DNA of 64,000 nucleotides from Mesoterricola sediminis. GTDB taxonomy: Bacteria; Acidobacteriota; Holophagae; Holophagales; Holophagaceae. The position numbers and the translations under genes are program-made. Of the stretch, positions 1-8,491 are shown piece after piece. Below the pieces are notes generated by a model, which was not told the origin of the DNA, did no database searches, and saw nothing but the letters and a program-made list of their open reading frames with translations. The stretch covers positions 3,889,001 to 3,953,000 of the forward strand of contig NZ_AP027081.1 in NCBI RefSeq assembly GCF_030295425.1. The letters are read 5' to 3'. The stretch's first letter is position 1. Each line of letters starts with the position of its first letter.

Positions 1-38
1 CGACCCCATCGTGGGGCGTCCCGCTCCCGAGGCCGACG

Positions 39-1451
39 ATGCGCCCCCTCCGCCCCCTGCTCCAGGCCCTCACGCTGGGCCTCGCCCCGGCGTCAGCCCA
101 GGCGGCCGACCCACCCCCCATCCCCGTCCCCCAGCCCCTCCTCGGGCCCTTCCGCGGCTACTCGGCCCTGACCACGTTCACCGTGGCCGTGAACGTCCTG
201 GAGCAGTGGCTGGGGCCCGAGATCCCCGACCTCGCCGTGCACTCGGCCTACCTGTCGTACCTGGGCCGCCGGCCCCGCTTTGACGCCCGGGGAGAACCGG
301 TGCTGGACGAGCGGGGGGACCAGGAGGCCGACCTCGTCCCCATGTCCGGGCGGGTCTTCTACCCCCCCACCTGGCGCCTGCCCCTGCGCCGGGACCTTCC
401 CCTCGTCGTCTACCCCCACTTCACCGGGCTGGGCAAGAAGGCCGTGCCTTCGGCCTACGGGGGCCATGAATGGGTCTTCGCGGCCGCGGCGGCCCTCTAC
501 TACGGGTTCGCGGTGGCCATGCCCGACCTGCCCGGCATGGGGGCCGACGGGGTCCACTACCATCCCTTCTGCCACGCCACCTCCCTGGCCTGGTCCACCC
601 TGGACGCCATCCCGGCGGCCCTGGACCTGTTCCGCACGGACCCCTGGCTCGTGGCCGGGGGCTACGGGTGGGACGGCCGCACCTTCCTCCTGGGCTACTC
701 GGAGGGGGCCTACACGTCCCTGGCCGCCGCCCGGGAGCTGGCCACCCGCCCCGAGGCCTACGCGGGCCAGCGCTGGACCCTGACGGGGGCCGCGTGCATG
801 TCGGGTCCCTTCGACCTCTCCGACCAGGCCCGCCGGGACCTGATCCGGCCCGACGCCCGCTTCACCTACTGCTTCTTCCTCCCCTACCTGCTCACCGCCT
901 GGGCCCACGTGTACGGCCCCCGGGTGGACCTGCGGGAGGCCTTCGCCCCCGTGCTCCTGGAAGAGCGGGAGGACGGGGGCATCCTCCGCTGGATGGACGG
1001 GACCCTGGACGGCTTCGAGGCCGGGGACTACATCGCCCGGCGCCTGGGCAAGCCCCAGGACCAGGTCCGCGTCCGGGACCTCCTCAACCCCGCCTGGATG
1101 GCCCGGGAACTGGAGGACCCGGCCTTCGCCACCAGCGGCATGCGCCGCCTCCTGGAGGAGAACGACCTGCACCAGGGCTGGCGGCCCACCTGTCCCATCC
1201 TCTTCTGCCACAGCCCCGCGGACGCGGACCTGTCGTACCAGCAGTCCCTGCGCACCGCCGAACGGCTCGGCGCGGAGCTGGCCCTGGCCGGGAGCAACCC
1301 GGCGGACTTCCTCCGCGTCCAGCCCATCGGCGACCGCGGCGCGGGCTGGTCCCACCTGGGCGCCATCGCCGTGGCCCTGCCCGCGGGCTTCGAATGGATC
1401 CACCGCGGCATGCCCATGGACCCGGGCGTCAGCCCCGGGGCCCCCCGGTGA
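39..1451 (+). CDS. Secreted alpha/beta hydrolase (lipase-like)
   Basis: A 470-residue protein with an N-terminal signal peptide (basic MRPLRP, a leucine/alanine core, cleavage probably after ASAQA), so it is probably exported. The nucleophile elbow G-Y-S-E-G lies near residue 220. A plausible acid is in SPADADLS near residue 390 and a plausible histidine is in WSHLGA near residue 437, giving Ser-Asp-His in the usual order. It resembles large secretory-lipase or esterase-like hydrolases; the substrate is unknown. The start follows a GAGG about 6 nt upstream. Its 3' end overlaps the convergent DCC-family gene by 23 nt. Confidence 0.8.
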   Translation: MRPLRPLLQALTLGLAPASAQAADPPPIPVPQPLLGPFRGYSALTTFTVAVNVLEQWLGPEIPDLAVHSAYLSYLGRRPRFDARGEPVLDERGDQEADLVPMSGRVFYPPTWRLPLRRDLPLVVYPHFTGLGKKAVPSAYGGHEWVFAAAAALYYGFAVAMPDLPGMGADGVHYHPFCHATSLAWSTLDAIPAALDLFRTDPWLVAGGYGWDGRTFLLGYSEGAYTSLAAARELATRPEAYAGQRWTLTGAACMSGPFDLSDQARRDLIRPDARFTYCFFLPYLLTAWAHVYGPRVDLREAFAPVLLEEREDGGILRWMDGTLDGFEAGDYIARRLGKPQDQVRVRDLLNPAWMARELEDPAFATSGMRRLLEENDLHQGWRPTCPILFCHSPADADLSYQQSLRTAERLGAELALAGSNPADFLRVQPIGDRGAGWSHLGAIAVALPAGFEWIHRGMPMDPGVSPGAPR

Positions 1452-1800
1452 AGCGGTCCCGCCCTTCCGGGGGCAGGACCGGGCAGCTTTCGTCCCGGCC
1501 GAACCAGCGGTGGCGGTTCCGGGCGACCGCATCGTAGACCGCGTCCCGCCAGGGCCGGGGCAGGGCCCGCAGGAGGCCGGCCCACCGCCAGGGGGCGGGG
1601 AGGCGTTTCAGCACCTCCAGGACCGCGTCGCTCCGCCGGAAGGTCCCGGCCGCGGTCTCCACCACCACCGTGTCCCCGGGCGCCTCCAGGGGCGCGAAGC
1701 GCAGCCTCCCGGCCCGGTCCCGGGCCAGGAGGAAGCGCACCCACCCCCGGCACAGGACGCACCCGCCGTCGAAACGGATCAGGGCGCCCCCGGGGTCCAT
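1429..1800 (-). CDS. DCC-family thiol-disulfide oxidoreductase-like protein (DUF393)
   Basis: A 123-residue protein with the family's N-terminal signature, an aspartate followed by a C-x2-C pair (FDGGCVLCRG, about residues 9-18), then the conserved RFAPLE stretch. Length and motif match the DCC/YuxK family, a small thioredoxin-like group of unknown physiological role. It lies 10 nt downstream of the trans-sulfuration enzyme on the same strand, so the two are probably co-transcribed; a link to thiol metabolism is inference. Confidence 0.8.
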   Translation of the reverse strand: MDPGGALIRFDGGCVLCRGWVRFLLARDRAGRLRFAPLEAPGDTVVVETAAGTFRRSDAVLEVLKRLPAPWRWAGLLRALPRPWRDAVYDAVARNRHRWFGRDESCPVLPPEGRDRFTGGPRG

Positions 1801-1810
1801 GGGTCCGGCC

Positions 1811-2992
1811 TCAGACGTGGGCCAGGGCCTGGTCCAGGTCGGCGATCAGGTCCTCCACGTCCTCGATGCCCACGGCGTAGCGCACGAGGCCATCGGTGAC
1901 GCCGCCGGCCAGGCGGGCTTCCCGGCCCATGCTGGCGTGGGTCATGGAGGCGGGGTGGCAGATGAGCGTCTCGACGCCGCCCAGGCTCACCGCCAGGGCG
2001 GCCAGCTTGACGTTGTCCATGAGCCGGGCGCCCGCCTCGACGCCGCCCTTCACCTCGAAGCTGATCATGGCGCCCGGACCGGCCATCTGGCGCTTCACCA
2101 GCTCGTACTGGGGGTGGCTGGGCAGGCCCAGGTAGCTCACCCACTCGACCTTCGGGTGGCGCTCCAGCCACTGGGCGATGGCCATGGCGTTGGCCTGGGC
2201 CCGCTCCATGCGGATGGAGAGGGTCTTGAGGCCGCGGGCGACGAGGGAGGCCTGGTGGGGGTCCATGCAGGGGCCCATCATGACGACCATGGCGCGGATC
2301 TGCTTGTGGACGGCCTCGGTCTTCGCCACGATGACCCCGCCCACCACGTCGGCGTGGCCGTTGATGAACTTGGTGATGGAGTGGAGCACCACGTCGGCGC
2401 CCAGGTCCAGGGGCCGCTGGAGGAAGGGGCTCGCGAAGGTGTTGTCCACCACGAGGAGGGCCCCGGCCGCGTGGGCGATCCGGGCCGCGGCCGCGATGTC
2501 GGTGACGATCATGGACGGATTGGAGGGGGATTCGACGTAGACCACCTTGGTGTTGGGCCGGATGGCGGCCTTCAGGGCCTCCAGGTCCGAGGTGTCCAGG
2601 TAGGTGCTCTCCACGCCGAAGCGGCTGAAGTGCTTGTCCATGAGCACCCGGCTGGGCCCGTAGACGCCGGCGGTGCTGACCATGTGGTCGCCCTGGTTGA
2701 GGAGGGCCATGTAGACGCTGGAGACGGCGCCCATGCCCGACGAGGTGGCGGTGCAGCCCGCCCCGTTCTCCAGCTGGGCGACGGCCTCCTCCAGGGCCCC
2801 GACGGTGGGGTTCCCGATGCGGCTGTAGATGAACCCGGCCTCCTTGCCCGCGAAGCGGTTCGCGCCCTGCTCGGCGTTCCGGAAGGCGAAGGTGGAGGTC
2901 TGGTAGACCGGCGTGGTCACGCTGCCCAGGGCATCCTCCGGGATGCCCGCGTGCACGAGCTTGGTGTTGAAACCCATCTTCCTGGTATCCAC
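1811..2992 (-). CDS. PLP-dependent trans-sulfuration enzyme (cystathionine/methionine gamma-lyase family)
   Basis: A Cys/Met-metabolism PLP enzyme of about 393 residues. The PLP lysine lies in HSITKFINGH, preceded by the usual VVDNTFASP; YSRIGNPT and SLGGVETL are also diagnostic. The position of the active-site cysteine of classical methionine gamma-lyases reads AGVYGPSR, so the Cys is absent. Cystathionine gamma-lyase, cystathionine gamma-synthase or O-acylhomoserine sulfhydrylase are all possible. I chose the GTG at 2992 because AGGAG stands 8 nt upstream; an ATG at 3022 with its own GGAGGG would add 10 residues. No SAM riboswitch is recognisable upstream. Confidence 0.87.
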   Translation of the reverse strand: MDTRKMGFNTKLVHAGIPEDALGSVTTPVYQTSTFAFRNAEQGANRFAGKEAGFIYSRIGNPTVGALEEAVAQLENGAGCTATSSGMGAVSSVYMALLNQGDHMVSTAGVYGPSRVLMDKHFSRFGVESTYLDTSDLEALKAAIRPNTKVVYVESPSNPSMIVTDIAAAARIAHAAGALLVVDNTFASPFLQRPLDLGADVVLHSITKFINGHADVVGGVIVAKTEAVHKQIRAMVVMMGPCMDPHQASLVARGLKTLSIRMERAQANAMAIAQWLERHPKVEWVSYLGLPSHPQYELVKRQMAGPGAMISFEVKGGVEAGARLMDNVKLAALAVSLGGVETLICHPASMTHASMGREARLAGGVTDGLVRYAVGIEDVEDLIADLDQALAHV

Positions 2993-3123
2993 GGCACTTG
3001 CTCCTTTCCCACCATTGTCCACCCTCCGGGGGCCCGGGCCAAACGGGGCCTTTCCAGGGTTGACCGGCCCCCCCCGGGGGGGTCATGCTGCCAAGTGAGG
3101 ATTTGACCGGAAAGGAGGTATCG

Positions 3124-3171
3124 ATGCCAGGCATGAAACCCATCGATGAACCCCCTTTGTGCCCTTCCTGA
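3124..3171 (+). CDS. Putative 15-residue leader peptide of the ABC transporter operon
   Basis: An ATG preceded by AAGGAGG with a 5-nt spacer, one of the best Shine-Dalgarno sequences in the window, opens a 15-codon frame reading MPGMKPIDEPPLCPS and a TGA. The permease gene 108 nt downstream has no comparable ribosome site. A pairing CCCCGG/CCaGGGG (3176-3191) follows the stop codon. This layout fits a cis-acting leader peptide that controls the transporter by attenuation or ribosome stalling. Translation is inferred from the ribosome site alone. Confidence 0.5.
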   Translation: MPGMKPIDEPPLCPS

Positions 3172-3279
3172 GGGTCCCCGGAAGCCAGGGGTCCCGGAAA
3201 CCACACCCGGGTGCCCGCCGCGCGCCATGAAGGCCGGCCGGCCCGGGACCGCCCAGGGTCTCCCCGTCTCGGATCCGCC

Positions 3280-5019
3280 ATGCTCAACCGATTGATCGAT
3301 ACCGTCTGGGGCCAGGCCAACACCCTGTTCTATCCCTTCCGCCGCCGGCGCTGGGTGGACCTGGTGGTGATCCTGGCGGGCCTCGCCCTGCTCTTCGGCC
3401 TCGTCCAGCTGGGCCAGCAGTGGACGGGCGCCAAGCGCCCCGTCGTGGAGATCAACCTCTCCCCCTGGTCCCTGCCCCTCTACACCTTCTTCTCCATGAT
3501 GCGGGGCCTGGCCGCCTACGTGATCTCCCTGGGCTTCACCCTGGTCTACGCCTACTGGGCCGCCAAGGACAGCCGCGCCGAGAAGCTCCTGGTCCCCCTC
3601 CTGGACATCCTCCAGAGCATCCCGGTGCTGGGCTTCATGCCCGGCCTCATCCTGGCCCTGGTGGCGGTGTTCCCCCACAGCAACCTGGGCCTGGAGCTGG
3701 CCGCGGTGCTCATGATCTTCACCGGGCAGGCCTGGAACATGACCTTCAGCCTCTACCACTCCCTCAAGTCCGTGCCCCAGGACCTCCAGGAGGCCGGGAC
3801 GGTCTACCGGTTCACCTGGTGGCAGCGGCTCAAGTGGGTGGAGCTGCCCTACGGGACCACGGGCCTGGTGTGGAACAGCATGATGAGCATGGCCGGGGGC
3901 TGGTTCTTCCTCATGATCACCGAGGCCTTCCGCATGGGCGACCAGGACTTCCGCCTGCCCGGCCTCGGCTCCTACATGAGCGTGGCCGTGGACAAGGGCA
4001 ACGGCCCCGCCATGCTGGCCGCCGTCATCGCCATGGTCGCCATGATCGTGTTCCTGGACCAGATCCTGTGGCGCCCCGTGGTGGTGTGGGCCCAGCGGTT
4101 CCGGGTGGAGGAGACGGCCCAGGTCGAGGCCCCCCGGAGCTGGCTCCTGCGTGTCCTGCGGCGCTCGCGCCTCGTGCGCATCCTGGAGGCCCGGGCCTCC
4201 CACCGCCGCCACCACCGCAAGGCCGCCTCCCCCGTCCTCAGGCCCAGGACCATCCACCGGGCGTCCCAGATCCAGCGGTGGATCGCCAACGGGGCCCTCG
4301 CCGCCCTCCTCCTCGTCGTGGTGTGGGGCGCGGTGAGCCTGGTCCACTACCTCTCCGCCATCCGCGCCGGCCAGTGGCTGGTCCTCCTCCGCGCCGGGGG
4401 CCTGACCCTCTCGCGGGTGCTGGCCTCCACGGCCCTGGGCACCCTGTGGGCGGTGCCCGCGGGGCTGGCCATCGGCCTCAGCCCGCGGTTGAGCCGCATC
4501 CTCCAGCCCGTGGTCCAGGTGGCGGCGTCCTTCCCGGCGCCCATGCTGTTCCCCGTGGTGATCGCCTTCCTCGCCCACCTCCACGTGGGCATGGGGTACG
4601 GCTGCATCCTCCTGATGCTGCTGGGCACCCAGTGGTACATCCTCTTCAACGTCATCGCCGGCGCCATGGCCATCCCGGGCGACCTCAAGGAGGCCGCGGT
4701 CTGCTTCCGGCTCTCGCCCTGGCAGCGCTTCAAGGCCCTCTACCTCCCCGCGACCTTCCCCTACCTGGTCACGGGCTGGGTCACCGCCGCCGGGGGCGCC
4801 TGGAACGCCAGCATCGTCGCCGAGTACTACGACTTCCACGGCCAGACCCTCAAGACCTTCGGGCTCGGGGCCACGGTGAGCCAGGCGTTCTACGAGCGCA
4901 ACCTCACCCTCCTCGCCGCCGGCGTGCTCCTCATGAGCGCCATCGTCGTCCTGTTCAACCGCATCGTGTGGAAGCCCTGCTACAAGCTGGCCCACACGCG
5001 CTATTCCCTGACGAAGTGA
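3280..5019 (+). CDS. ABC transporter permease, two fused permease domains (nitrate/sulfonate/taurine type)
   Basis: A 579-residue inner-membrane protein made of two tandem binding-protein-dependent permease domains. Each has an EAA-type cytoplasmic loop (EAGTVYRFTWWQRLKWVELP and EAAVCFRLSPWQRFKALYLP, in the two halves). A basic cytoplasmic linker rich in Arg and His joins them. It would form the whole channel with two copies of the ATPase encoded 10 nt downstream. I chose the ATG at 3280, where homology to permeases begins, over a GTG at 3211. No periplasmic binding protein is encoded nearby, so the substrate (an oxyanion or sulfonate by family) is a guess. Confidence 0.85.
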   Translation: MLNRLIDTVWGQANTLFYPFRRRRWVDLVVILAGLALLFGLVQLGQQWTGAKRPVVEINLSPWSLPLYTFFSMMRGLAAYVISLGFTLVYAYWAAKDSRAEKLLVPLLDILQSIPVLGFMPGLILALVAVFPHSNLGLELAAVLMIFTGQAWNMTFSLYHSLKSVPQDLQEAGTVYRFTWWQRLKWVELPYGTTGLVWNSMMSMAGGWFFLMITEAFRMGDQDFRLPGLGSYMSVAVDKGNGPAMLAAVIAMVAMIVFLDQILWRPVVVWAQRFRVEETAQVEAPRSWLLRVLRRSRLVRILEARASHRRHHRKAASPVLRPRTIHRASQIQRWIANGALAALLLVVVWGAVSLVHYLSAIRAGQWLVLLRAGGLTLSRVLASTALGTLWAVPAGLAIGLSPRLSRILQPVVQVAASFPAPMLFPVVIAFLAHLHVGMGYGCILLMLLGTQWYILFNVIAGAMAIPGDLKEAAVCFRLSPWQRFKALYLPATFPYLVTGWVTAAGGAWNASIVAEYYDFHGQTLKTFGLGATVSQAFYERNLTLLAAGVLLMSAIVVLFNRIVWKPCYKLAHTRYSLTK

Positions 5020-5029
5020 GGTCAGCGCC

Positions 5030-6316
5030 ATGGCCCAGGTCCAGCCCATCCTCGAACTCCGCGGCGTCCAGAAGTCCTTCGACCGAGGCACCGGCGTGCC
5101 CCTGCGCGTCCTGGAGGACATCAACCTCGACATCCGCCCCAACGAGGTGATCTGCCTCATCGGCCCCTCGGGCTGCGGCAAGTCCACCATCATGCGCATC
5201 TTCGCCGGCCTCATCGAGCCCACCACGGGCCAGGTCCGGTACCGGGGCCGCCGCCAGGCCGGCCTCAACCCCAACGTCTCCATCGTCTTCCAGGGCTTCG
5301 CCCTCTACCCCTGGATGACCGTCGAGGCCAACGTGGAGAACGTCCTCGTCGCCAAGGGCCTCCCGCCCGCGGAGGTCAAGGAGCGCACGAACCGGGCCAT
5401 CCGCATGGTCGGCCTCGAGGGCTTCGAGGAGGCCTACCCCCGCGAGCTCTCCGGCGGCATGAAGCAGCGCGTGGGCATGGCCCGCGCCCTGTCGGTGGAT
5501 CCGGAGATCCTCTTCATGGACGAGCCCTTCAGCCAGGTGGACGCCCTCACCGCCGAGGGCCTCCGGGCCGAGATCCTGGACATCTGGGACGACCGGGAGC
5601 GCAACCCCTCCTCCATCCTCATGGTGAGCCACGACATCAAGGAAGTGGCCTACATGGCGGACCGGGTCGTCGTGCTCTCCGCCAACCCGGGCCGCATCCG
5701 CACCATCGTCGACAACCCCCTGTCCCGCCCCCGCGACACCCGCAGCCCCGAGTTCCTGCGGCTGGTGGACCAGCTCCACGACATCATCACCAGCGCCGAG
5801 CTCCCCGACATCCAGGTCAGCACCGTGGAGCCCTCCATGGAGTCCGACATCGTCGAGCCGCTCCCCGGCGCGCAGAACGCCGACATGCTCGGCCTCCTGG
5901 AGCTCCTGGAGACCCTGGGCGGCTCCTGCGACCTCTTCCAGGTGGTCTCCCACACCCACGTGCCCTTCGAGAAGGTGCTCACCACGGTGAAGGGCCTGGA
6001 GATGCTGGAGCTGGTGGACACCCCCAAGCGCAGCGTCGAGCTGACCGCCCTGGGCCGCCGCTTCGTGCAGGGCGGCATGGACGAGCGCAAGCTGATCTGG
6101 CGCGACCAGCTCATGGAGCTCAAGCTCTTCCGGGTCGTCCAGGAGATGCTGGAGCTGCGCGAGGGCGTCCTCGCCCGCGAGGAGCTGATCCAGGAGATCG
6201 CCAGCCGCCTCCCCATGGAGGACCCGGAGGTGACCTTCGAGACCATCGTGGCCTGGGGCCGGTTCGGCGAGCTCTTCGCCTACCGCAAGGAGCGCGGCGT
6301 CCTCACCTTCGAGTAG
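5030..6316 (+). CDS. ABC transporter ATPase with C-terminal AAA-associated domain
   Basis: A 428-residue ATPase. Walker A GPSGCGKST is near residue 44, the signature LSGGMKQR near 140, Walker B ILFMDEP near 160 and the H-loop SHDIKEVAY near 200. About 150 extra residues after the nucleotide-binding domain match the AAA-associated C-terminal domain seen on some nitrate/sulfonate/bicarbonate-type ATPases, possibly a regulatory winged-helix region. It is the partner of the preceding double permease. Confidence 0.88.
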   Translation: MAQVQPILELRGVQKSFDRGTGVPLRVLEDINLDIRPNEVICLIGPSGCGKSTIMRIFAGLIEPTTGQVRYRGRRQAGLNPNVSIVFQGFALYPWMTVEANVENVLVAKGLPPAEVKERTNRAIRMVGLEGFEEAYPRELSGGMKQRVGMARALSVDPEILFMDEPFSQVDALTAEGLRAEILDIWDDRERNPSSILMVSHDIKEVAYMADRVVVLSANPGRIRTIVDNPLSRPRDTRSPEFLRLVDQLHDIITSAELPDIQVSTVEPSMESDIVEPLPGAQNADMLGLLELLETLGGSCDLFQVVSHTHVPFEKVLTTVKGLEMLELVDTPKRSVELTALGRRFVQGGMDERKLIWRDQLMELKLFRVVQEMLELREGVLAREELIQEIASRLPMEDPEVTFETIVAWGRFGELFAYRKERGVLTFE

Positions 6317-6325
6317 CCCCGCGGT

Positions 6326-6694
6326 TCAGCCCAGGAGCTCGCCGACCTGCTCCGCGAGGCCGGCGGCCTCCACGGGCTTGTACAGGATCCCCGCCACGCC
6401 CATCTGGGTCAGCCGGGTGGCCACCTCCTCGTCGTGGTGGGCCGTGATGACGAGGATGCGCATGCCCGCCAGGGCCGCCTCCTCCCGGCAGACCCGCGCC
6501 AGGCTCATGCCCGGGCAGTTGGGCATGAGGAAGTCCATCACCAGGAGGTCCGGACCGACCTCCTTGAGCATCCGGACGACCTCGAAGATGCTCGCCGGGT
6601 CGATCTCCTCCACCTCGTGCCCGAGCCGGCGCAGGACGGTGGCCGTGAAGGTCCGGGCCAGGCGGCTGTCGTCCACGATCGCGATCTTGGCCAT
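6326..6694 (-). CDS. Single-domain response regulator (CheY-like receiver)
   Basis: A 122-residue receiver domain without an output domain. The acidic pair is in IVDDSRLAR, the phospho-acceptor aspartate in LLVMDFLMPN, the switch threonine in VITAH and the lysine in LYKPV. The start at 6694 places the acidic pair at the usual position; an upstream ATG at 6733 would add only Arg-rich residues. No kinase is adjacent, so it probably serves a phosphorelay or chemotaxis-like route encoded elsewhere. It converges on the ABC ATPase gene. Confidence 0.85.
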   Translation of the reverse strand: MAKIAIVDDSRLARTFTATVLRRLGHEVEEIDPASIFEVVRMLKEVGPDLLVMDFLMPNCPGMSLARVCREEAALAGMRILVITAHHDEEVATRLTQMGVAGILYKPVEAAGLAEQVGELLG

Positions 6695-6774
6695 GTCGTC
6701 CCCGGATGGGGCCCGGGCGCGGCGCCGGGCCATGGATCGGCACCACTGTAGCGCACCCGGCCCGCGCCAGGACG

Positions 6775-6780
6775 TATAAT
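6775..6780 (+). promoter_or_regulatory. -10 hexamer of the OYE gene
   Basis: A perfect TATAAT lies 21 nt before the start codon of the OYE gene, implying a leader of only about 15 nt. The -35 region (near 6752) is poor, so an activator may be needed. Confidence 0.45.
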
Positions 6781-6801
6781 CGCCCGGAAAGGCGGGAATC
6801 C

Positions 6802-7878
6802 ATGGCCAGACTCTTCGAGCCCCTCCAGCTCCGGGAGGTCGTCCTCCCCAACCGCATCGCCGTCTCCCCCATGTGCCAGTACTCGGCCGTGGCGGGCCTC
6901 CCCAACGACTGGCACCTGGTCCACCTGGGCGGCCTGGCCCAGGGGGGGGCGGGGCTCGTGATCACCGAGGCGGCCGCCGTGGCCCCGGAAGGGCGCATCA
7001 GCGGGGCGGACCTGGGCCTCTGGAACGGCGCCCAGGCCGAGGCCCTGGCCCGCATCAACGCCTTCGTGGCGTCCCAGGGCGCCGTGCCCGGCGTCCAGCT
7101 GGCCCACGCGGGCCGGAAGGCCGGCTCCGGGGCGCCCTGGCTGGGCGGCGGGGTCCCGCCCGCCTCCTGGACGGGCGTGGCTCCCAGCCCGCTCCCCTTC
7201 GACACGGACTGGCCCGTGCCCCGGGCCCTGGACGCGGAGGGCCTCCGCGGCGTCGCCGCGGCCTTCCGGGACGCCGCGGGCCGGGCCCTGGACGCGGGCT
7301 TCCGGGTCGTGGAAGTGCACGCCGCCCACGGCTACCTGCTGCACCAGTTCCTGTCGCCCCTCACCAACCGGCGCGAGGACGCCTACGGTGGGAGCCTGGA
7401 GGGGCGGAGCCGCCTCCTGCGGGAGGTGGTGGCCGCCGTCCGGACCGTGTGGCCCGAGCGGCTGCCCCTCTTCGTGCGGCTCTCCTGCACGGATTGGGTG
7501 GAGGGCGGCTGGGACCCGGAGGCCAGCGTGGAGCTGGCCCGCTGGCTGAAACCCCTGGGCGTGGACCTGGTGGACTGCTCCTCGGGGGGCCTCGTCCCCC
7601 GCGCGGCGATCCCCGCGGGCCCCGGCTACCAGGTTCCCTTCGCCGCCCGCATCCGGCGCGAGGCCGGCCTGCCCACGGGCGCCGTCGGCCTCATCACCGG
7701 CGCCGCCCAGGCCGAGGCCATCCTGGAGGCCGGCGAGGCCGACCTCGTCCTCCTGGGCCGGGAGCTCCTCCGCAACCCCCGCTGGCCCCTGGCCGCGGCC
7801 CGGGAGCTGGGGGCAGTCGTGCCCTGGCCCGCCCAGTACGCCCGCGGCAGCCGCGAACCGGTCCCCCTCCGCGGCTAG
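6802..7878 (+). CDS. NADH:flavin oxidoreductase, old-yellow-enzyme family (YqjM-like)
   Basis: A 358-residue TIM-barrel flavoprotein. The YqjM-class cysteine and tyrosine are in PMCQYSA (about residue 25). The substrate-binding histidines are in VHAAHGYLLHQFLSP (about 172-186), with the LTNRRED and YGGSLEGR signatures following. It should reduce alpha,beta-unsaturated carbonyl compounds with NAD(P)H; the natural substrate is unknown. An upstream in-frame extension to 6706 lacks family similarity. Its stop codon overlaps the stop of the convergent HD-domain gene within a CTAG. Confidence 0.87.
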   Translation: MARLFEPLQLREVVLPNRIAVSPMCQYSAVAGLPNDWHLVHLGGLAQGGAGLVITEAAAVAPEGRISGADLGLWNGAQAEALARINAFVASQGAVPGVQLAHAGRKAGSGAPWLGGGVPPASWTGVAPSPLPFDTDWPVPRALDAEGLRGVAAAFRDAAGRALDAGFRVVEVHAAHGYLLHQFLSPLTNRREDAYGGSLEGRSRLLREVVAAVRTVWPERLPLFVRLSCTDWVEGGWDPEASVELARWLKPLGVDLVDCSSGGLVPRAAIPAGPGYQVPFAARIRREAGLPTGAVGLITGAAQAEAILEAGEADLVLLGRELLRNPRWPLAAARELGAVVPWPAQYARGSREPVPLRG

Positions 7879-8453
7879 GCGGGCAACTGCCCGGAGGCCT
7901 CGGCCCGGCGCCGGGTGTCGGCGTCGACCAGGGCGCGGATCTCCGCGAAGAGGGGGTCCGCGGCCGTGTAGCGCCGGCCGTAGTCCAGGTTGAAGGCGTA
8001 GTCGAAGTCCTCGGGGTTGTCCCCCTGGTTGTGCTGGATGATCGTCTCCAGCTTGTCCAGGGCCTTCACGGCCTTGGCCTCGGGGGTCAGGCCGGCCTCG
8101 TACTCCTCCCACAGGGCCAGGAGCTCGGTCCGCACCCCCTCGGGCAGGGTCGCGGTCAGGACCTCCAGGTCCGCCCGCTCCTGGTCGGACTTGCCGGCCG
8201 CCAGATGCAGCGCCACCGCGGGGACATCCCCGTGGATGGCCTCGCCCAGGTCGTGCACGACGCAGAGCTTGAGGACGCGCTCCAGGTTCACGGGCTCCAG
8301 CCGGTCGGCGAAGACGAGGGCCATGAGGCAGAGCCGCCAGGTGTGTTCCGCCGTGCTCTCCCGCCGTCCCTGGGAGGTGTGCGCCGAGCGCAGGACGTTC
8401 TTGAGGCGCTCGGCCTCCTGGATGAAGGCGAGGCGTCCGTTCAAATCACTCAT
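7875..8453 (-). CDS. HD-domain phosphohydrolase (5'-deoxynucleotidase YfbR-like)
   Basis: A 192-residue protein of the HD_3 type. The metal-binding histidine is in STAEHTWRL (about residue 36), the HD pair in CVVHDLGEAIHGD (about 68-69) and a distal aspartate in KALDKLE. Family members hydrolyse dNMPs or similar nucleotides; which one is not visible. The start at 8453 places the first helix normally; longer readings upstream have no family similarity. Confidence 0.78.
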   Translation of the reverse strand: MSDLNGRLAFIQEAERLKNVLRSAHTSQGRRESTAEHTWRLCLMALVFADRLEPVNLERVLKLCVVHDLGEAIHGDVPAVALHLAAGKSDQERADLEVLTATLPEGVRTELLALWEEYEAGLTPEAKAVKALDKLETIIQHNQGDNPEDFDYAFNLDYGRRYTAADPLFAEIRALVDADTRRRAEASGQLPA

Positions 8454-8491
8454 GGTCGTTCCACGGCGGGGAGGTCCCGGGCTCCAGTCTA

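Noticed and set aside
1-38. Short frame at 11-283
   Set aside because: A frame-shifted shadow of the hydrolase gene with proline runs and no ribosome site.
2993-3279. SAM riboswitch before the trans-sulfuration gene
   Set aside because: I could not find a conserved SAM-aptamer core on the minus strand; only GC-rich hairpins are present.
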